From the NCBI GenBank assembly GCA_030607635.1, contig JAUWJP010000077.1:1-7527 (forward strand): a stretch of 7,527 bases of DNA, in the 5' to 3' direction. The translations under genes were made by a program, and so were the position numbers. The notes below the pieces were generated by a model. It did no database searches. It saw nothing but the letters and a program-made list of their open reading frames with translations, and was not told the DNA's origin. This DNA is from Candidatus Aminicenantota bacterium. GTDB taxonomy: Bacteria > Acidobacteriota > Aminicenantia > Aminicenantales > Aminicenantaceae. This document shows, piece after piece, positions 6,691 to 7,527 of the stretch; position 1 is the stretch's first letter; each line of letters opens with the position of its first letter.

Positions 6691-6999
6691 AAGCTTGGCA
6701 TTGATTCATTCCCAGGCAAACTCCTTTAGGATGTAGCTGTAAATGCCAGGAATTGAGGCTTTTCCAGGCGGGAGAAGAACAGTGATCGAGGAAAGGTTTT
6801 CTATATGGAAGATTAACTTTTCTTCTCTGCCTCCTAACGGCCAGCCAAAAGCACAAGATGATGCTTCTGAAATAGGGATTTTTAGTGAATAAGAAATAAA
6901 CTTTCCGCTTGCATTCGACCATAGAGACGTTGTTAAAGATTACTTTGAGCAAAAACGAAAATCCCAAAAATCCATTCCAAAAAACAACATGAATAAAAA

Positions 7000-7527
7000 A
7001 TGAACAAAGAAGATAAAAATTCTCATCTTGTAGAGGTTTGTAGAGTATGGGGCCCTGCTGAGGCTAAAGTTATAAAAAGCTTTCTTGAAAGCAATAACAT
7101 CTCATGCCTTCTAAGGGGCCAAGTGGTTCAATCCGTTCATCCTTTCTCTATGGATGGACTAGGAGAGATACGAATTCTTGATGAGACCGAGGGCAATGTA
7201 TCTTACCAGTACGGGAACGCCAGAGCAGAAGAAGAGCAGATGGATTACCTGGAGTTCATTGCTAGAGTAACCTCCCATATTCCTGATAAAGGACAAGTTA
7301 CGGTGCGTTATTACGGCTTTACTCAAACGCGCACAGAGGCAAGATGCGTAAAGCAGAAGTTGATCCTTCTTTCACGCCCATTATTGCAGATGAGACTTAT
7401 TTGTTCCTTCCAGAGGCTGGGCAGAGATGATATTCCTGGATTCTCACCGATATTTCCTCTTTCATGCGAATCTTTTATTGACTGGATATGTTTCTTTACT
7501 GTAATATTGCTAATACAGCAGGCCATA
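7000..7527 (+). CDS. Truncated DUF2007-type protein fused in frame to an IS91-type transposase fragment, open at the right edge
   Basis: From the ATG at 7000 the frame stays open for 176 codons to the window edge. Residues 1-60 match the DUF2007 family (putative prokaryotic signal-transducing protein, PF09413). They show LVEVCRVWGPAEAKVIKSFL, then an ISCLLRGQ segment, then SMDGLGEIRIL. These small proteins are normally about 65-90 residues and end with an acidic helix after the IRIL-like strand; that end is missing. From about residue 62 the frame reads as an IS91-family transposase: MDYLEFIARVTSHIPDKG, then VRYYG at 102-106. After residue 106 the frame no longer matches anything, because the transposase homology moves to other frames. 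There is no clear Shine-Dalgarno before the ATG. The host gene is therefore broken and the chimera is probably non-functional, although the DUF2007 part could still be made. Confidence 0.65.
   Translation, partial: MNKEDKNSHLVEVCRVWGPAEAKVIKSFLESNNISCLLRGQVVQSVHPFSMDGLGEIRILDETEGNVSYQYGNARAEEEQMDYLEFIARVTSHIPDKGQVTVRYYGFTQTRTEARCVKQKLILLSRPLLQMRLICSFQRLGRDDIPGFSPIFPLSCESFIDWICFFTVILLIQQAI
7183..7432 (+). pseudogene. IS91-family (Y2) transposase remnant in three frames
   Basis: Characteristic C-terminal motifs of IS91-type rolling-circle transposases appear in order but in successive frames. The first segment, about 7183-7317, has FIARVTSHIPDKG and VRYYG. The second, from 7320 to about 7394, one base out, has YSNAHRGKMRKAEV and TPIIADE. 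The third, 7406-7432, is another base out and has PSRGWAEMI. Each step is explained by a single lost base (or two gained). The KVYEVDPL and CPxCG segment that should follow WAEMI is absent, and so are the N-terminal zinc-binding region and the HUH/Y2 catalytic centre. The fragment is an internal relic, not an active element. It abuts the truncated DUF2007 reading frame at about 7180. Confidence 0.7.
7478..7507 (+). promoter_or_regulatory. Candidate promoter pointing out of the window to the right
   Basis: TTGACT (7478-7483, 5 of 6 to the -35 consensus) and TAATAT (7502-7507, 4 of 6 to the -10 consensus) are separated by 18 nt. It lies just past the transposase relic and would drive whatever gene begins beyond 7527. 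The downstream gene is not visible, so this rests on hexamers alone. Confidence 0.3.

Larger units (their letters stand above)
6547..6999. other. Intergenic region, no convincing gene, several short hairpins
   Basis: About 450 nt separate the pump from the next reading frame. A minus-strand open frame at 6665-6967 has no recognisable features. Short stems are visible: GTCAG/CTGAC (6551-6555 and 6559-6563), GATTC/GAATC (6612-6616 and 6622-6626), AGGAG/CTCCT (6650-6654 and 6662-6666), and the best, ATCCTCTG/CAGAGGAT (6669-6676 and 6683-6690). GTCCGAT is repeated at 6608-6614 and 6636-6642. Longer-range GAGAAGAA/TTCTTCTC arms lie at 6772-6779 and 6820-6827. None is followed by a clear T run, so no classical terminator can be called. 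The region may be decayed coding or mobile DNA. Confidence 0.55.

Noticed and set aside
6612..6700. Resemblance to a cobalamin riboswitch (GGGAA, GATGAAAGTC, and AAGTCAGGAG like the start of a B12 box)
   Set aside because: The second half of the B12 box is missing, the order of conserved blocks does not fit, and the downstream gene has no B12 link. A covariance-model search would settle it.
6641..6736. Plus-strand 31-codon frame MKVRSLILLHPL...
   Set aside because: It is too short to judge, has no good Shine-Dalgarno, and the same bases form the hairpins at 6650-6690.
6665..6967. Minus-strand 100-codon open frame downstream of the pump
   Set aside because: It has no recognisable domain, no clear ribosome site seen, and a composition rich in W, F, C and R, as expected from random reading of non-coding DNA.

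Overview
The window is dominated by a complete three-gene tripartite efflux operon on the plus strand. In order these are an outer-membrane TolC-type channel (534-2117), a periplasmic membrane-fusion adaptor (2183-3457) and a 1030-residue RND pump of the HAE-1/AcrB type (3454-6546). The first two genes are 65 nt apart. The adaptor and pump overlap in a 4-base ATGA, so all three are probably co-transcribed and the last two translationally coupled. The pump would take substrate from the inner membrane or periplasm using the proton gradient, the adaptor would bridge, and the channel would carry substrate across the outer membrane. The substrate cannot be read from the sequence.

Both flanks carry mobile-element sequence. 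On the left (1-127, minus strand, running off the window) is the start of an IS110-family DEDD transposase/recombinase. Its upstream non-coding region (128 to perhaps 300) is where IS110-group elements usually encode their bridge RNA. Here it holds a perfect 9-bp inverted repeat, one arm of which covers the transposase Shine-Dalgarno. Between that leader and the operon (about 300-533) lie a 22-bp-spaced direct repeat and two abutting perfect palindromes just upstream of the channel gene, which are good operator candidates.

On the right, 6547-6999 is about 450 nt without a convincing gene but with several short hairpins. A reading frame from 7000 then runs to the window edge. It starts as a DUF2007-type small protein and, at about residue 61, turns into an IS91-family (Y2) transposase fragment. 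The transposase homology continues through two further frames up to about 7432 and then stops, so this is a decayed element fused to the truncated host gene.

The organism is a Gram-negative bacterium: it has an outer-membrane channel, a Sec signal peptide and mostly clear Shine-Dalgarno sites, and the coding sequence looks roughly balanced in GC by eye. The style of the proteins would fit a deep-branching group such as Acidobacteriota/Aminicenantes or a deltaproteobacterial relative, but that is only an impression. I found no wholly new gene system. The most interesting places are the IS110 leader, the paired operator-like palindromes and the DUF2007/IS91 chimera.
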